Below are positions 44,789 through 53,815 of a stretch of DNA of 64,000 nt, in pieces; position 1 is the stretch's first letter, and every line of letters begins with the position of its first letter. Below the pieces are notes generated by a model. It searched no databases. It saw nothing but the letters and a program-made list of their open reading frames with translations, and was not told the origin of the DNA. Both the position numbers and the translations under genes were made by a program. Source of the DNA: Chitinophagaceae bacterium (GTDB lineage Bacteria; Bacteroidota; Bacteroidia; Chitinophagales; UBA10324); the NCBI GenBank assembly GCA_016704325.1, contig JADJAG010000005.1, positions 248,001-312,000 on the forward strand, written 5' to 3'.

Positions 44789-44988
44789 CCTTCCGGAGAA
44801 TCAAAGTGAAAATCTTCATGGGCTATGAAAAGAGAATAGCCAATTGTCATATCAACTTGATTGGTGGCGGGATTGTGCAGCATAATCCTTGCCTTCCAGG
44901 TATCTTGTGAGTAAGAGGAGCCACTAAAAAAAAGAATACCTAAGAATACTAATGTAGTGCTTGCCACATTATTGTAGCTATTTTTCAT
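44776..44988 (-). CDS. Small secreted protein of unknown function
   Basis: A 70-residue frame with a signal peptide (about 1-28, ending GSSYSQ) and a 42-residue mature part, WKARIMLHNPATNQVDMTIG and so on, with no recognised domain. Its last codons overlap the leader of the next gene. AT-rich like its neighbour; the two may have arrived together. It could be the remaining 5' end of a longer gene. Confidence 0.45.
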   Translation of the reverse strand: MKNSYNNVASTTLVFLGILFFSGSSYSQDTWKARIMLHNPATNQVDMTIGYSLFIAHEDFHFDSPEGLTL

Positions 44989-45014
44989 GCTATAGGATTT
45001 ACCTATAAAGTTAC

Positions 45015-45403
45015 ACTATTCAAAGAACTGAATCTGCTTTAATGTAAGTTTTCAGAAGTTTCCGCAATACCCCAAAATTGGTTGCTTTAATGCCCAGACT
45101 CGCTTGTCTGCAGGCAAGCATTGGAGGGAACAAGTGCGTTTATATCTTTTCTTCAAATTATTTTCCTTGATTTAACTTCAATTTGAATTTACAATTCAGT
45201 TGGAATCAGGTTTCCGATATGTGTGCTCAATTTTGTGGTGAAGCAGAAGGGAATATTATCAATCGCATGCGTTCGCTCACAGCACAAATGTTTTGCTGCA
45301 AACGCGCGAGTTTGGTCTATCCTTATAAGTGCAAATAGATGTGGTATAAAAAAGCGCTACTGCATTGATTTTTGTAGTAATTTCGAATCGTAATTTCAGA
45401 AAC
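45015..45403. other. Intergenic region, no gene seen
   Basis: About 390 bases between divergent genes. It contains a short inverted repeat at about 45111-45128 (gcttg ... caagc) and no tandem array. No tRNA or exact -7 element found. Confidence 0.4.
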
Positions 45404-45658
45404 ATGAAACGTTCCCTTTTAGTAGTTTTTCTATCACTTTCTCTCTTTTTAACTTCTGTTGATTTTGCAGCAGCACAATGCGCCATGTGTAAACAAAGTG
45501 CGGAAAGTTCGCTGAAGGAAGGTAACACAGATGCTATTGGCCTCAACATTGGCATCATGTATCTGTTGGTAATTCCTTATGTGCTGGTGGGTGGGATTGG
45601 ATACTACTGGTATGTTAATCATAAGAGGCAACCTGAAGAGGAGAGCAATAAAGGATAA
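45404..45658 (+). CDS. Small membrane protein with CxxC motif, conserved in Bacteroidota
   Basis: An 84-residue protein: signal peptide (about 1-24), then AQCAMCKQSAESSLKEGNT with a CxxC pair, then GLNIGIMYLLVIPYVLVGGIGYYWYV as a membrane helix (quoted in part) and a short charged tail. Proteins of this form are widespread in the phylum and uncharacterised; the CxxC could bind metal or be redox-active. The ATG at 45404 opens the signal peptide; an ATG at 45365 is rejected. The TAA stop is part of an octamer array. Confidence 0.75.
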   Translation: MKRSLLVVFLSLSLFLTSVDFAAAQCAMCKQSAESSLKEGNTDAIGLNIGIMYLLVIPYVLVGGIGYYWYVNHKRQPEEESNKG

Positions 45659-45700
45659 ATTGTTAAATGGCTAAATGGTTAAATTGTTGCGGCGAAGCCG
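45653..45700 (-). repeat. Composite repeat: octamer array plus hairpin (minus orientation)
   Basis: On the minus strand: cggcttcgccg, then caatttaa, ccatttag, ccatttaa, caattta. Over 45 bases it differs at one position from 53816-53860. It overlaps the stop codon of the gene at 45404-45658. Confidence 0.85.
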
Positions 45701-45755
45701 TAATAAATCATAAAATGCAGATTCTACGCTGCGTTCTGAATCACAAACAACAGAA

Positions 45756-45788
45756 CTTCCGACTAAGGACTCACGACTAACGACTCAT
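45756..45788 (-). repeat. Heptamer tandem array overlapping the 3' end of ispG
   Basis: On the minus strand gagtcgt, tagtcgt, gagtcct, tagtcgg, aagttct. The first three units encode the last residues ESLVVSP of IspG, and tag of the fourth is its stop codon (45763-45765). Confidence 0.8.
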
Positions 45789-47727
45789 TCACGTCCACCC
45801 AATCTCCGTTTTCTTTTATCAAACTGATTAATTCATCTACTGCCACTTCTGCATTTACTGATCGCTTTACAATTTCTTTTCCTTTATAAAGCGTGATTTT
45901 ACCAATACCACTTCCTACATATCCGTAATCTGCATCGGCCATTTCACCCGGACCGTTTACGATACAACCCATAATGGCAATTTTCACTCCTTTCAAATGA
46001 TGCGTACGTGCACGGATTGCAGCAGTCGTTTCCTGCAAATCAAAAAGTGTGCGCCCACAGGAAGGGCAGGAGATGTATTCCGTTTTGGAGATCCTTTGCC
46101 TTGTTCCCTGTAGAATGCCAAAACATAACCGGTTGATAGTATTTGACAAGTATGCCGGAGCATGAAGCCATACACCATCGCCAAGGCCGTCGAGCAATAA
46201 TGCCCCCAGGTCAGTGGCTGCATAAAGGGTTAGCTCATCCGGCGAAAGGCCATGGAAACTTCTATGAATGATGACAGGATTGGTGATGCGTTCTTGCAGC
46301 AACTCAAAGAATACCCGCCTTTGTTCCATCATACCATTGAAATGCTGCGTGGTAAGCACAAGCACTGCAAACGGATCTTCCCTTAATAAATCAATCAATT
46401 GATCGGATAGGTCGTCTATGTGAATAGTGACAAATTTTAGTTGTGCAGATTTTTTTTCGAAGCTCAAAAACTCTTCAGCAGTAAACAAAGCAAAAACGCC
46501 GTCTTGTGCTGATTGCTCTTTCCAAATGGCATAGTTTTCAATGAATCCGAGTGTTCCGGGTAGTGGAAAATTTACGGGCGTGTTTCCGACAAAAATATAA
46601 TCCGCTGCCATGTCGCCAATATTCCACTTATCAGTTGTAACATCATAACGGTAGCCTGCAGCAATCAACGTTTCGGGAGTTATTTCTTTTTCATTCGAAA
46701 AATCCATCACTACCACAGGCACCTGGTGTGCACCTATGTTGCCAACAGGTTGTGCCAATCGTTTATTATATTCAAATGGGTGAACCGGAGGATTTTTGAT
46801 GGATGCAATCTTTGATACTTTTCGATCGGTACCGTACCTGTTTACCAATGTCCTGGCTACCGGCAACTCCAGTTCGGGATCTTCTGTGAGTGAAACCCTT
46901 ACGGTATCGCCCAAACCATCTTCGAGCAACGTGCCAATACCAATAGCAGATTTAATGCGCCCGTCTTCACCATCTCCTGCTTCAGTAACGCCCAGATGCA
47001 ATGGATAGATTATGTCTGATTCACCGGATTGTTTTCTAAGTAACATTTTATTTACCAATAACCTGTAGGCTTGTACCATCACCTGCGGATTGCTTGCTTT
47101 CATAGATAGCACGATGTCGTGGTATCCTTCTTCTTCTGCTATGCGCAAAAACTCAAATGCCGATTCAACCATTCCCAATGGAGTATCGCCATAGCGGCTC
47201 ATGATGCGGTCGCTGAGTGAACCATGGTTAGTGCCGATTCGCATTGCTGTTCCATATTCTTTACAGATTTTAATCAATGGCAAAAACTTCCCGCGAATGC
47301 GATCCAACTCTTCATTATATGCTGAATCGGTATATTCCATCACCTGGAATTTTTTCTTGTCGGCATAATTGCCCGGATTAATACGCACTTTTTCCACGAT
47401 GCGTGCAGCCGCTTCAGCAGCATTTGGTGTAAAATGAATATCAGCTACTAACGGCGTATCATATCCTCTTCCTCTTAGTTCTTTTTTTATGACAGCAAGA
47501 TTTTGCGCTTCGGTAATGCTGGGCGCGGTAATTCGGACCAGTTCACAACCTGCTTCAATCATCCTGATGGATTGCTCAACAGTGGCCAGGGTATTCATGG
47601 TATCTGTTGTAGTCATGGACTGAATACGGATGGGATGATTTCCACCAATAATAAGGTTGCCAACTCTTACCTCACGTGTAGCTAACCTGGAATAAGTTGT
47701 TAGAGAATTGCAATAACTGAAAGACAT
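45763..47727 (-). CDS. ispG: 4-hydroxy-3-methylbut-2-enyl-diphosphate synthase (three-domain form)
   Basis: A 654-residue enzyme of the MEP isoprenoid pathway, making HMBPP from MEcPP. The N-terminal TIM barrel (REVRVGNLIIGGNHPIRIQS, GCELVRITAP, LVADIHFTPNAA) is followed by a large middle insertion (about 290-520) found in the plant, chlamydial and Bacteroidota form, and a C-terminal 4Fe-4S domain with CPSCGRTLFDL and IMGCIVNGPGEMADADYG. The two Cys of CPSC and that of MGC are the cluster ligands. The final seven residues come from a heptamer array and are not expected in homologues. Confidence 0.96.
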   Translation of the reverse strand: MSFSYCNSLTTYSRLATREVRVGNLIIGGNHPIRIQSMTTTDTMNTLATVEQSIRMIEAGCELVRITAPSITEAQNLAVIKKELRGRGYDTPLVADIHFTPNAAEAAARIVEKVRINPGNYADKKKFQVMEYTDSAYNEELDRIRGKFLPLIKICKEYGTAMRIGTNHGSLSDRIMSRYGDTPLGMVESAFEFLRIAEEEGYHDIVLSMKASNPQVMVQAYRLLVNKMLLRKQSGESDIIYPLHLGVTEAGDGEDGRIKSAIGIGTLLEDGLGDTVRVSLTEDPELELPVARTLVNRYGTDRKVSKIASIKNPPVHPFEYNKRLAQPVGNIGAHQVPVVVMDFSNEKEITPETLIAAGYRYDVTTDKWNIGDMAADYIFVGNTPVNFPLPGTLGFIENYAIWKEQSAQDGVFALFTAEEFLSFEKKSAQLKFVTIHIDDLSDQLIDLLREDPFAVLVLTTQHFNGMMEQRRVFFELLQERITNPVIIHRSFHGLSPDELTLYAATDLGALLLDGLGDGVWLHAPAYLSNTINRLCFGILQGTRQRISKTEYISCPSCGRTLFDLQETTAAIRARTHHLKGVKIAIMGCIVNGPGEMADADYGYVGSGIGKITLYKGKEIVKRSVNAEVAVDELISLIKENGDWVDVNESLVVSP

Positions 47728-47749
47728 TTCTTGCCGGATTAAATGCAGT

Positions 47750-47757
47750 CAAAATTA
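47750..47757 (-). promoter_or_regulatory. -7 promoter element TAnnTTTG for ispG
   Basis: TAATTTTG on the minus strand, 22 bases before the ispG ATG. Confidence 0.55.
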
Positions 47758-47918
47758 GGATTTATAAACACGGATTAACAGGAAATGTTGTTGCCTTTTC
47801 CAATTCACAAGTTTATGTCAGATGATATAGAACGGAATAGGTATGCTGTTTCAAAGGCTTCAATAAAGCATATCTAGCCGCTTTATTTCCTATTTTCACC
47901 TCATTAAACCGGATAAGC

Positions 47919-49853
47919 GTGCCCTTGAAAAAGCCCGATTTTTTATTGCTTTTTATTATAGCAGTTGGAGCCGCGCTACGTTTTTATGGATTCCCGGATA
48001 TACCATTTATGTATGATGAAGTAAGTGCCTGGGGCCGGACCGGTTTCAGCAGTTTTTCTGAGTTGATACAAAAAGGTGTTAAAGGCGATGGCCATCCTGC
48101 AGGTATTCAGGTTTTCCTGAATTATTGGCGCATGTTGGTGGGTGATACCGAAGCCGCTTTTAAGTTTCCATTTCTCATCATGGGGATATTAAGTATCTGG
48201 TTGGCTTTTCGCATTGGAAAGTTTTGGTTCAATGAAACCGTGGGCTATTTATCGGCAGCATTAATTGCTTCGTTGCAGTATACGGTAATGTACAGTCAGA
48301 TCGCAAGGCCTTATATGAGTGGTTTGTTTTTTTCGCTCATGATGGTATGGTGCTGGACGAATTATCTGTTCAATAACACAGAAAAGCACAAGGTGCGGCA
48401 GTTGATTGGCTTTGTCGTTTTTGCAGCGCTCTCTTGTTACAACCACTATTTCTCTTTGTTGTTTGCCTTTATTACAGGAGTAACCGGATTGTTCTTTTTG
48501 GATAAAGACAATAAGAAGCAATACTTATTAGCCAATGCAATGGTGGTGCTGCTCTTTCTTCCGCATATAAGCATCACCATATTTCAATTAGGAATAGGAG
48601 GCGTTGGGGGCTGGTTGCCAAAACCGGGTCCTGATTTCTTTGGTAACTACATCGATTTTATTTTTCAGTTTTCCTGGTGGATGAAAGGATTGGTGCTGGC
48701 AATTATATTCACCGGATTTATTATTCAGACTGACAAAACAAAACTACAGTTCAGGTTCAGAGTCATTGCCCTGCTATGGTTCCTGCTACCTTTCTGTATT
48801 GGATATTTTTATTCTGTTTATCGCAATGCAGTGCTGCAATATTCCGTGTTGATTTTTACATTCCCTTTCTTGCTGTTTTTTATTTTCTCTTCCATTAAAG
48901 CATTGCCTTCGCTGTTTAACTGGCTGTTGGTGACCATCGTTCTTGCAACGGGTATTTATGGCCTCGTGGTGGAAAGAAAGCATTACACCGTATTTTATCA
49001 TCAGCCCATCCAGGAACTAGTGAAGAATACCATATCAACTACAGATTTCCTGCCCGGAAAAACAGCAACCATATTAATAAATCAACCTAAAAAGTATGTC
49101 GGATATTATCTGCATAAATATAATAGCGATCTTAAAATGGACTATTGGAGTGAGAAGGATTTTCAGTCATATATCGCATTTCGAAAGTACCTGGATTCAT
49201 TGAAGACAGATCTCTTTATCGCAGCCAATTTGCGGACAGACTACCTTATTCTTGTAAAGCAATTTTTCCCTTATGAAGTGGCAAGGGACAAGGGTTTTAC
49301 GTATTTGTACAAAGCATTTTCAAAGACTGACCTGAACACTAAGCTTCCAACGGATGTAGTATTTCGGGATAGTCTTCGTATGAATACTTCAACAAAGAGT
49401 TCATATTTTACATTTGACAGCAGTCATGTAGAAGCAGACAGTACCTCGCGATTGCCCCGCTTTCATTATTCACCAACCAATGAGTTTGGGCCTGCTTTTA
49501 AATGTGCGCTTTTACCGGTTATGACCAATGGATACAATGTGATGAACATTACAATGAAGGTAAATGAAATCAAAAAAGCTAATAAGGCTTCAATAGTAGT
49601 TAACTTTGACAAAGCCGGTGAAAGTGTTTTCTGGCAGGAAAAGCCATTCAGTTATTTTATAGACTCGACAGAAAGTGAAGGCACTGTTTTTTACAGCATT
49701 AGTCTCAGAGATCTTGGATTTAAGATTACAGATCAGCATACGTTAAGTGCTTATATTTGGAATAAGGGTAAGGATGATTTCTACCTGTCTGAGTTTGAAC
49801 TAAGCATTGATGAAGGGAATCCGGTTATCTACGGATTGATAGAGCCATTGTAA
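47919..49853 (+). CDS. Glycosyltransferase family 39-like membrane protein with soluble C-terminal part
   Basis: A 644-residue protein. About ten to twelve helices occupy residues 1-350. FMYDEVSAWGRTGFSSF has the acidic residues of the first periplasmic loop of GT39/PMT enzymes, and GVKGDGHPAGIQVFLNYW matches the following block. The remaining ~290 residues are soluble, probably periplasmic and beta-rich, with no recognised domain. The donor is likely a polyprenyl-phosphate sugar; acceptor unknown. The only fitting start is GTG at 47919. Confidence 0.8.
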   Translation: MPLKKPDFLLLFIIAVGAALRFYGFPDIPFMYDEVSAWGRTGFSSFSELIQKGVKGDGHPAGIQVFLNYWRMLVGDTEAAFKFPFLIMGILSIWLAFRIGKFWFNETVGYLSAALIASLQYTVMYSQIARPYMSGLFFSLMMVWCWTNYLFNNTEKHKVRQLIGFVVFAALSCYNHYFSLLFAFITGVTGLFFLDKDNKKQYLLANAMVVLLFLPHISITIFQLGIGGVGGWLPKPGPDFFGNYIDFIFQFSWWMKGLVLAIIFTGFIIQTDKTKLQFRFRVIALLWFLLPFCIGYFYSVYRNAVLQYSVLIFTFPFLLFFIFSSIKALPSLFNWLLVTIVLATGIYGLVVERKHYTVFYHQPIQELVKNTISTTDFLPGKTATILINQPKKYVGYYLHKYNSDLKMDYWSEKDFQSYIAFRKYLDSLKTDLFIAANLRTDYLILVKQFFPYEVARDKGFTYLYKAFSKTDLNTKLPTDVVFRDSLRMNTSTKSSYFTFDSSHVEADSTSRLPRFHYSPTNEFGPAFKCALLPVMTNGYNVMNITMKVNEIKKANKASIVVNFDKAGESVFWQEKPFSYFIDSTESEGTVFYSISLRDLGFKITDQHTLSAYIWNKGKDDFYLSEFELSIDEGNPVIYGLIEPL

Positions 49854-49882
49854 CAAAAGGATTAATTCGTAATTTCAATTGT

Positions 49883-51061
49883 ATGAACAGGTTTAGAAAG
49901 GTCGTTTTGATATTCATCGTTCAGCTGCTCATCGGGCAGATGATGTATGCACAACTTTCAGCATCAAAATTAGTTCCCTACCGTATTGGCTCGCTTTGGG
50001 GATATGCCGACAGGAAAGGCAACATCGTAATTCCGACACGATACCAGGAAGCATTTCCTTTTTTCTTCGACAAGGCTGTGGTAAAACAGGATGGCCATAT
50101 GTCTATTATTGATGAAAATGGTGAGGTGCATATGCCATTCAGGTATGACTTCATCAGTAATTTCAATAGCGATGGACTGGCCATTGTATCACGAGGTGAA
50201 AAATGGGGAGTAATTGATACACGTGGAAAGGAAGTGGTGAAGTTGAAGTATGATGCAATTGCTGCGTTTTCAGAAGGCTTTGCTGCAGTAAAAGTGGGAG
50301 CTAAATTCGGCTTTATCAACAAGAAGGGAGACGAGACGGTGAAACCAATATTTGACGCCGTGTTGCCTTATAAAGAAGGTCTTGCCCTGGTAAAGGCCGG
50401 TCCGCAATATGGATTTGTAAATGAGAAGGGCGTTGAAGTGATACCCTTGCAATTTGATGGGGCCACGTCTTTTCGCAATGGTATGGCACTCGTAATGAAA
50501 GATTCTTTGATGGGGTTTATTAAAAGTGACGGCAGCCTGGCCATTGGATTTCAGTATGATGCCGCAAATGTTTTTTCAGAAGGGTTTGCTGTGGTCAGAA
50601 AAGATGGCTTGGTTGGTTTCATTAATCCTTCCGGAGAGGTGGTTATTTCCATGCAATACGAAAATGCCAATAACTTCAGGGAAGGCCTGGCGCTTATTCA
50701 ACAAAATCAGAAATTTGGTTTTATTGATTCCAGGGGCAATGTGGTGATCGCAACACAATATGAAGCTGCAAACGATTTTCATGATGGCAGGGCATTAGTA
50801 TCTAAAGAAGGTTGGGCCATGATCAATAAGGAGGGGCAACTGATTTCCCTAAGCCAGTATACGATGGTACATGATTTTAACAACGCCTATGCACGCGTGG
50901 AACGGAACAACCTGTGGGGCTTCATAGATGTAAGTGGAAATGAGATCATAAGCGCCCGATACGAAGAGGTTACAGACTTTGAAGGTGGGCTTGCCTTGGT
51001 TAAGACTAATGGCAAATGGGGATATATAGATGTAGGAGGTAAAGAATTTTTCAGAGACTAA
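49883..51061 (+). CDS. WG-repeat protein, secreted
   Basis: A 392-residue protein with signal peptide (about 1-26) and about eleven tandem WG repeats of ~32 residues covering the rest: WGYADRKGNIVIP, WGVIDTRGKEVVK, FGFINKKGDETVK, YGFVNEKGVEVIP, VGFINPSGEVVIS, FGFIDSRGNVVIA, WGFIDVSGNEIIS, WGYIDVGGKEF and others. WG repeats form beta-rich binding surfaces; no catalytic residues are known. It follows the GT39-like gene by 29 bases on the same strand. Confidence 0.88.
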   Translation: MNRFRKVVLIFIVQLLIGQMMYAQLSASKLVPYRIGSLWGYADRKGNIVIPTRYQEAFPFFFDKAVVKQDGHMSIIDENGEVHMPFRYDFISNFNSDGLAIVSRGEKWGVIDTRGKEVVKLKYDAIAAFSEGFAAVKVGAKFGFINKKGDETVKPIFDAVLPYKEGLALVKAGPQYGFVNEKGVEVIPLQFDGATSFRNGMALVMKDSLMGFIKSDGSLAIGFQYDAANVFSEGFAVVRKDGLVGFINPSGEVVISMQYENANNFREGLALIQQNQKFGFIDSRGNVVIATQYEAANDFHDGRALVSKEGWAMINKEGQLISLSQYTMVHDFNNAYARVERNNLWGFIDVSGNEIISARYEEVTDFEGGLALVKTNGKWGYIDVGGKEFFRD

Positions 51062-51127
51062 ATCATGCTTTCCTGGTACTGACTTTCAGGTCATCATTCA
51101 AAGCCTTAACGTACCACTTGAATAGGT

Positions 51128-51835
51128 TTAGGAGGTAATATCACCCTGTATCGGGCGAATAAGTATTTCTTCCACCACCGTTTGGCCTGAAAGACTGTAA
51201 GCATTCCAGATCGACCTTGCAATGTCGCTGGTCTTCATAAATCGTGCTTCCGGCAATTCGACACCTTCCCAGGAAGCAGTAAGTGTTGCTCCGGGAATTA
51301 CGGCCGTTACCTTCACCTGGAAGGGCATCATTTCCACCCTCAGGTTTTTTGTAAATCCCAATAAGGCAAATTTTGAAATACTGTATGATCCTCCATTAGG
51401 GTATGCCTGCAGACTTGCCGTTGAACAGATGTTAAAAATATGGCCATGCTTATTCCTGATCATAATCTTTACCAAAAATTGTGTAAGGTAGTAGGCACTG
51501 TATAAGTTGGTTCGTATTTGCTTTTCCAGGACTCCCGCCTTTTCCTTATGTACTTGTCCGGGAAGAAACACGCCTGCATTGTTGACGAGCACATCTAATG
51601 AATTCCATGTTGATTTGATCAGGTCGGCAAAAGTTTTTAATTGCCTTTTATCTGAAACATCACATGGTTGCGCAATCAGATCTATATCCGGAAATTTGTT
51701 TCGTAGCTCTTCACTAAATAGCTCCAGGTCCTTCTTGCTTCTCGCACAAATAGCAATATTAAATCCTTCGGAAGCAAATTTTTCTGTGATCGCTCTTCCT
51801 ATTCCTTTCGTGGCGCCTGTTATTACTGCATTCAT
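51128..51835 (-). CDS. Short-chain dehydrogenase/reductase (SDR)
   Basis: A 235-residue classical SDR. TGATKGIG (6-13) is the NAD(P)-binding loop, NNAG (85-88) the structural motif, and YSISK gives catalytic Tyr151 and Lys155 with Ser138 upstream in ICSTAS. The Arg/Lys around residue 32-35 (ARSKKD) favours NADP. Substrate cannot be told. An exact -7 element at 51879-51886 supports independent transcription. Confidence 0.88.
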   Translation of the reverse strand: MNAVITGATKGIGRAITEKFASEGFNIAICARSKKDLELFSEELRNKFPDIDLIAQPCDVSDKRQLKTFADLIKSTWNSLDVLVNNAGVFLPGQVHKEKAGVLEKQIRTNLYSAYYLTQFLVKIMIRNKHGHIFNICSTASLQAYPNGGSYSISKFALLGFTKNLRVEMMPFQVKVTAVIPGATLTASWEGVELPEARFMKTSDIARSIWNAYSLSGQTVVEEILIRPIQGDITS

Positions 51836-51878
51836 GGTTTTATATTTTCAATATGAGCATCATTCTCAATTTCTCAAA

Positions 51879-51886
51879 CAAAATTA
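51879..51886 (-). promoter_or_regulatory. -7 promoter element TAnnTTTG for the SDR gene
   Basis: TAATTTTG on the minus strand, 43 bases before the ATG at 51835. Confidence 0.45.
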
Positions 51887-51957
51887 ATCCTCACCAAAAG
51901 CTAACTAGGTGGTACTACCCAGCCACCACGTGCGTTTTTCCTTTGCTTAACCAGCAG

Positions 51958-51989
51958 CAATTTAGCAATTAAACCATTTGGCAATTAAA
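51958..51989 (+). repeat. Short octamer array
   Basis: Four units: caatttag, caattaaa, ccatttgg, caattaaa. It lies between the divergent SDR and mlaE genes, upstream of the mlaE promoter. Confidence 0.7.
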
Positions 51990-52037
51990 ACAGGATGCAA
52001 CAATTCCGGCAACTTCGACCGGTTTCCAAAGAAAACA

Positions 52038-52045
52038 TACCTTTG
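52038..52045 (+). promoter_or_regulatory. -7 promoter element TAnnTTTG for mlaE-mlaF
   Basis: TACCTTTG, 15 bases before the ATG at 52061. It lies inside the frame that would be used by an upstream ATG at 51995, and therefore argues for the 52061 start. Confidence 0.6.
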
Positions 52046-52060
52046 GAACAGATACACACT

Positions 52061-52807
52061 ATGATCTCTTTTAAATTTTTTGAAGAATTCGGAAGGTATT
52101 TGTTGTTGATGAAGAAGTCTTTTGTCAGGCCTGAAAAGATGTCGATCTACCGTAAAGAATTGTTGCGCCAGATGATTGAGATAGGTGTTGGTTCTGTTGG
52201 TATCGTAATTATTTTTTCTGTTTTCCTGGGCGCTGTACTCACGGTACAAACTGCCTACCAATTCACCTCCCCGTTGCTGTCTAAATCAATCATTGGTTCC
52301 ATCGTTACCAATTCAACTATTATTGAAATGGCACCAACAGTAACCTGCCTGATACTGGCTGGAAAAATCGGCTCCAGCATTGCATCCGAACTGGGTACCA
52401 TGCGTATATCTGAACAAATAGATGCACTCGAAATAATGGGTATCAACTCGGCAGCCTACCTGGTGCTCCCGAAAGTGATTGCTGCTACGATCATGATTCC
52501 AATCATCATCATCATTGGCGCATTCCTGCAGATATTATCCGGATTAGTTGTTGGCCATGTTTCCAATGTAGTGACGGCAACTGAGTTTATGCAAGGTTCC
52601 GTACAGTATTTTATTCCATTCACCGTCACGTTTGCCATTATTAAAGCTACTACATTCGGATTCATCATTTCATCAGTATCAGCCTATCTCGGCTATTATA
52701 CCACAGGTGGCGCGCTTCAGGTAGGTAATTCTGCAACACGCGCTGTGGTGGCCAGTTGCATCCTGATACTTGTTTTTGATTATCTGCTCGCTGAATTATT
52801 ATTATGA
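52061..52807 (+). CDS. mlaE: MlaE-family ABC transporter permease
   Basis: A 248-residue protein with about five membrane helices. FSVFLGAVLTVQTAYQF, APTVTCLILAGKIGSSIASE and MRISEQIDALEIMGINSAAY are the conserved MlaE blocks (AGRxGxxxxAElGtM...EqidAL). MlaE/MlaF systems move phospholipids between inner and outer membrane. No MlaD or MlaC gene follows here. It overlaps mlaF by four bases. Confidence 0.92.
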   Translation: MISFKFFEEFGRYLLLMKKSFVRPEKMSIYRKELLRQMIEIGVGSVGIVIIFSVFLGAVLTVQTAYQFTSPLLSKSIIGSIVTNSTIIEMAPTVTCLILAGKIGSSIASELGTMRISEQIDALEIMGINSAAYLVLPKVIAATIMIPIIIIIGAFLQILSGLVVGHVSNVVTATEFMQGSVQYFIPFTVTFAIIKATTFGFIISSVSAYLGYYTTGGALQVGNSATRAVVASCILILVFDYLLAELLL

Positions 52808-53568
52808 TAGAGATTAGAGACGTTAGAAAAGCATTTGGTGAACGTGAAGTGCTGAAAGGTGTTTCCGGGATGTTTGAAACCGGGAAGACCAGCCTCATTA
52901 TTGGAACCAGCGGCTCCGGTAAAACGGTATTGATGAAATGTATGGTTGGTTTGATTAAGCCAACAGGTGGATCTGTAATTTATAATCATGACGTTGATTT
53001 TACATTACTGGATGAGGAAGGCAGAAAGGAAATCAGGAAGCAAATAGGAATGCTGTTCCAGGGAACGGCATTGTTTGACTCTATGTCGGTAGAGGAGAAT
53101 ATTCTGTTCCCGCTGAATATGTTTTCTGACATGTCAGTAAAAGATAAATTGAACAGGGTTAATTTTTGCCTTGAAAGGGTAAATTTAAAAGGAACCAATA
53201 AACTGCATCCCAGTGAGTTGAGTGGAGGCATGCGTAAACGTGTGGGTATAGCCCGGGCAATAGTCCTAAATCCTAAATACTTGTTTTGCGATGAACCTAA
53301 TTCAGGTCTCGACCCGCAGACTTCTATTCTAATAGATGAATTAATTCATGAAATAACGGAAGAGTATAATATTACGACTATAGTAAATACACACGATATG
53401 AACTCTGTCCTGGGAATAGGCGACTATATCATCTTCCTGCACCAGGGCTTGAAATACTGGGAAGGCAACCGTCATGAAGTTTTTGCCAGCACAGTTAAAG
53501 AAATGAATGATTTTATCTTTGCGTCCCGTTTCCTGAAAGAAATCAAGGAACGTTCCTCCGGCAATTAA
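52804..53568 (+). CDS. mlaF: MlaF-family ABC transporter ATP-binding protein
   Basis: A 254-residue ATPase. Walker A GTSGSGKT (34-41), Q-loop MLFQGTALFDSM, signature LSGGMRKRVGIARAI, Walker B YLFCDEPNSGLDPQT and the switch His in NTHDMNS are complete. It drives lipid transport by the MlaE permease encoded just upstream, with ATGA overlap between the genes. Confidence 0.94.
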   Translation: MIEIRDVRKAFGEREVLKGVSGMFETGKTSLIIGTSGSGKTVLMKCMVGLIKPTGGSVIYNHDVDFTLLDEEGRKEIRKQIGMLFQGTALFDSMSVEENILFPLNMFSDMSVKDKLNRVNFCLERVNLKGTNKLHPSELSGGMRKRVGIARAIVLNPKYLFCDEPNSGLDPQTSILIDELIHEITEEYNITTIVNTHDMNSVLGIGDYIIFLHQGLKYWEGNRHEVFASTVKEMNDFIFASRFLKEIKERSSGN

Positions 53569-53741
53569 AGAATAGCTGTTTAAGATAAATTGAATGACAT
53601 TGCCACCTTCTAAATGCGATTCATTTCTATTAATCTTTTGCAGGCTGCTATCCGGCCAAAACGAGGTACCCGCCATCTCGGACGAATTAGCCGGTATTAG
53701 GGCGTACGACAAATTGGATATAAATTATTGGATGTTGAAAT

Positions 53742-53797
53742 TGAGTATTGAGTATTGAGTATTAAGTTTGAGTAAGTGAGTAAAGTAGCGTAGTGAT
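53742..53797 (+). repeat. Heptamer tandem array (tgagtat type)
   Basis: Eight units in register: three tgagtat, taagttt, gagtaag, tgagtaa, agtagcg, tagtgat. It is followed 18 bases later by a hairpin/octamer composite. The first ~170 bases of this gap (53569-53741) show no recognisable feature. Confidence 0.75.
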
Positions 53798-53815
53798 TAC
53801 AGAATAGCAAGTGAT

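Noticed and set aside
51995..52060. Upstream start for mlaE adding 22 residues
   Set aside because: The exact -7 box at 52038-52045 lies within it and the residues do not resemble MlaE N-termini.
53569..53741. Possible gene on the minus strand overlapping the end of mlaF (frame 53341-53712)
   Set aside because: No homology, poor composition for a protein, and it mirrors the mlaF coding sequence.
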